Positions 62,584 through 64,000 of a stretch of 64,000 nt of DNA are shown in pieces. Origin of the DNA: Bacillus suaedaesalsae (GTDB lineage: Bacteria; Bacillota; Bacilli; Bacillales; SA4); NCBI RefSeq assembly GCF_016890225.1, contig NZ_JAFELM010000028.1, forward strand, positions 143,144 through 207,143, in the 5' to 3' direction. The stretch's first letter is position 1; each line of letters starts with the position of its first letter. Position numbers and translations under genes: made by a program. Below the pieces are notes generated by a model. That model was not told where the DNA came from. It worked only from the letters and a program-made list of their open reading frames with translations, and did not search any database.

Positions 62584-63354
62584 TTATGCAGCTAATTGGC
62601 TGGTATGGATACGGTATTGAACCGGACTCACGCCTGCCAATTTTTGCTTTATACGCTTGTTATTATAATAATAGATATAGTCTTCAATTCTCTTTTTTAA
62701 TTCCTCAAATGAGCACAGTGCTTCTCCATAATACATTTCCTGTTTCATTAACCCGAAAAAATTTTCCATAGGTGAATTATCTAAACAGTTTCCCTTTCGA
62801 GACATACTCTGGAACACCTTGTATTCCTTGAGGGTACTTACCCATTGAATATGTTGATACTGCCATCCTTGATCAGAATGTATAGTAGTTCTGAACTTTG
62901 AATCTTTAACTATTTCTAGTGCTTCCCCGAGAGGTCTGAGCACTAATTCTAAGGTTGGACGCATACTTATCCCATATGAAAGAACTTCACCGTTGAACAT
63001 ATCCATAATTGGATTTAGATATAGTTTTACATTGTCTGAACACTTGAATTCTGTGATATCAGTGGTTAACTTTTGATGATAAACATTTGTGTAAAAACGA
63101 CGATTGATAAGGTTTTTGGCAACATTTCCAGTGGTTCCTCTGTACGAACTATACTTACGTGATTTTCGCCCAAACTTATCTGCTTTGAGTCCAAGTTCAT
63201 CCATGATTCGTTGAACTTTTTTATGATTGACCTTAACCCCGCGATTCTTCAATTCTAGTTTGATACGACGGTACCCATAATTGCCATTATTTTCGTCAAA
63301 AATGGATTGAATACTTTCCTCCAGCCCCTGGTCTGGGTTTTCCTTCTTCATCAT
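62584..63354 (-). CDS. IS3-family transposase OrfB (DDE catalytic part)
   Basis: A 256-residue integrase-core part with the catalytic triad visible as TDITEF (Asp), HSDQGWQYQH (Asp) and NSPMENFFGLMKQE (Glu). It is read in the frame -1 to OrfA; the same frame stays open upstream to the A AAA AAG site at 63498-63504, so the true product is probably an OrfAB fusion. Lengths fit the IS150 group. Confidence 0.85.
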   Translation of the reverse strand: MMKKENPDQGLEESIQSIFDENNGNYGYRRIKLELKNRGVKVNHKKVQRIMDELGLKADKFGRKSRKYSSYRGTTGNVAKNLINRRFYTNVYHQKLTTDITEFKCSDNVKLYLNPIMDMFNGEVLSYGISMRPTLELVLRPLGEALEIVKDSKFRTTIHSDQGWQYQHIQWVSTLKEYKVFQSMSRKGNCLDNSPMENFFGLMKQEMYYGEALCSFEELKKRIEDYIYYYNNKRIKQKLAGVSPVQYRIHTSQLAA

Positions 63355-63410
63355 TTTAATATGATAATGATAGGAGGACTCGGGAATGCCAACTATTTGT
63401 AAAACATCTT

Positions 63411-63974
63411 TTAGTTTGAAGGTTTCTTTGAGTTCGAGTGATAGCGCTGCTTGTGCTTTTCGAGATAGTTTTCCGGATCCATCTGAAAAGCTCGTAACTT
63501 TTTTAAGTATTCTACCTCTAAACGAAGAAGCTCGTTTTCCCGTTCCAATTTTTGTTCGTATGTCATTTCTTTTTCTTCGGTGTGTTTATTTTTTCTATTC
63601 TTAGCTTTATCAGACATGGATGGCCGTCCTTTCGGTCTATCCAGGGCTTCAGGACCCCCCTCGAGAAATGCCTTCTTCCAAGAGGCTATCATAGGAGTGT
63701 TTGTTAGCCCAAATTTAAGGGCTGTTTCAGTTTCTGAAGAACCTGTTCTCTGCATAAAGCTTAATACATCTAGCTTAAATTGAACAGAATATGTTTCCTT
63801 ATTTTTCTTCTTCATTAAGCCTTCCACACCAAATCTCTCGTATATTTTTACCCATCTCAAAATTGGTGTACTGTCCTTCATACCATACTTTTTAGCCAAA
63901 AGGTTATATCCCAATTTCCCCTTTTGATACTCTTTGACTAGGTTTAACTTAAATTTTTCACTGTATTTAGCCAT
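63411..63974 (-). CDS. IS3-family transposase OrfA (HTH part)
   Basis: A 187-residue protein with two helix-turn-helix-like repeats (each KYSEKFKLNLVKEYQKGKLG-like) and a C-terminal leucine-zipper-like coil ending NELLRLEVEYLKKL. The slippery heptamer A AAA AAG lies in EYLKKL (63498-63504), where -1 frameshifting would yield OrfAB. ATG at 63974. Confidence 0.85.
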   Translation of the reverse strand: MAKYSEKFKLNLVKEYQKGKLGYNLLAKKYGMKDSTPILRWVKIYERFGVEGLMKKKNKETYSVQFKLDVLSFMQRTGSSETETALKFGLTNTPMIASWKKAFLEGGPEALDRPKGRPSMSDKAKNRKNKHTEEKEMTYEQKLERENELLRLEVEYLKKLRAFQMDPENYLEKHKQRYHSNSKKPSN

Positions 63975-64000
63975 AAAAATACACCCCGAAAATTAGATTT

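Larger units (their letters stand above)
62553..64000 (-). mobile_element. IS3-family element, IS150 group (truncated by window end)
   Basis: Contains orfA and orfB of an IS3-type transposase. The 3' end begins near 62553-62556 with TGTGACCCCCAAAAGTTAGA as the terminal repeat. The 5' end lies beyond the window: the last bases (AAATCTAATTTTCGGGGTGT on the minus strand) look like one arm of a palindrome just inside the missing terminal repeat. A target-site duplication cannot be checked. Confidence 0.85.

Overview
The window is AT-rich DNA from a spore-forming member of the Bacillaceae (Bacillus or a close relative). Supporting signs are strong Shine-Dalgarno sequences with many TTG/GTG starts, a T-box leader, CotF-like coat genes around an adhB-type dehydrogenase (the B. 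subtilis yraG-yraF-adhB-yraE-yraD order), the germination hydrolase CwlJ, a YjcZ-type peptide, a YhcN/YlaJ-like lipoprotein, two ECF sigma factors and a dispersed palindromic repeat typical of Bacillaceae. No tRNA, rRNA, CRISPR array or prophage was seen.

Layout. 1-4.3 kb: T-box-controlled HIT gene (cut by the window), a deaminase/isochorismatase pair and the coat/adhB operon. 4.3-6.7 kb: cytochrome bd genes, with cydB intact and cydA broken by several lesions. 6.8-10.4 kb: rluF, a split CopC/CopD copper pair and a DUF218 protein. 10.4-15.2 kb: small enzymes, a ~20-21-bp-period repeat array, and an S51 peptidase / ceramidase-like / SDR operon. 15.2-31 kb: housekeeping and accessory genes (Nudix, racemase, GNAT, HIT, M3 peptidase, two ECF sigma modules, a lone ATPase). 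31-39 kb: a second dnaN-type clamp, lipoproteins, cwlJ, a Clp_N-GNAT fusion, DinB and AlkA-like proteins. 39-46 kb: paaI-livKFGMH-paaK, read as uptake and CoA activation of an aromatic or other carboxylic acid, with matching promoters and leader motifs ahead of paaK and livH. 46-53 kb: SgrR-like regulator with a divergent MFS exporter, sporulation peptides and a secreted metallo-beta-lactamase with a lamin-tail domain. 53-60.3 kb: a molybdopterin/formate locus (FdhF/YdeP-type oxidoreductase, DUF2294, oxalate/formate-family transporter, fdhD, moaA). 60.3-64 kb: HIT, GNAT, a GyrI-domain regulator with a divergent GyrI-like gene, and an IS3-family (IS150 group) element running off the window.

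The most unusual signals are: (i) a ~25-nt motif repeated in the leaders of the FdhF-type oxidoreductase and the formate/oxalate transporter, each followed directly by an intrinsic terminator, suggesting shared attenuation or a shared operator; (ii) two unrelated degenerate arrays with ~20-21 bp periodicity (11.39-11.59 kb and 53.38-53.49 kb); (iii) the T-box in front of a HIT-family gene; (iv) twin promoter/operator blocks in the paa-liv locus; (v) a Clp_N-GNAT fusion; (vi) a stand-alone beta clamp; and (vii) a decayed cydA beside an intact cydB. All functions are inferred by eye from protein motifs and gene context; no database search was run.
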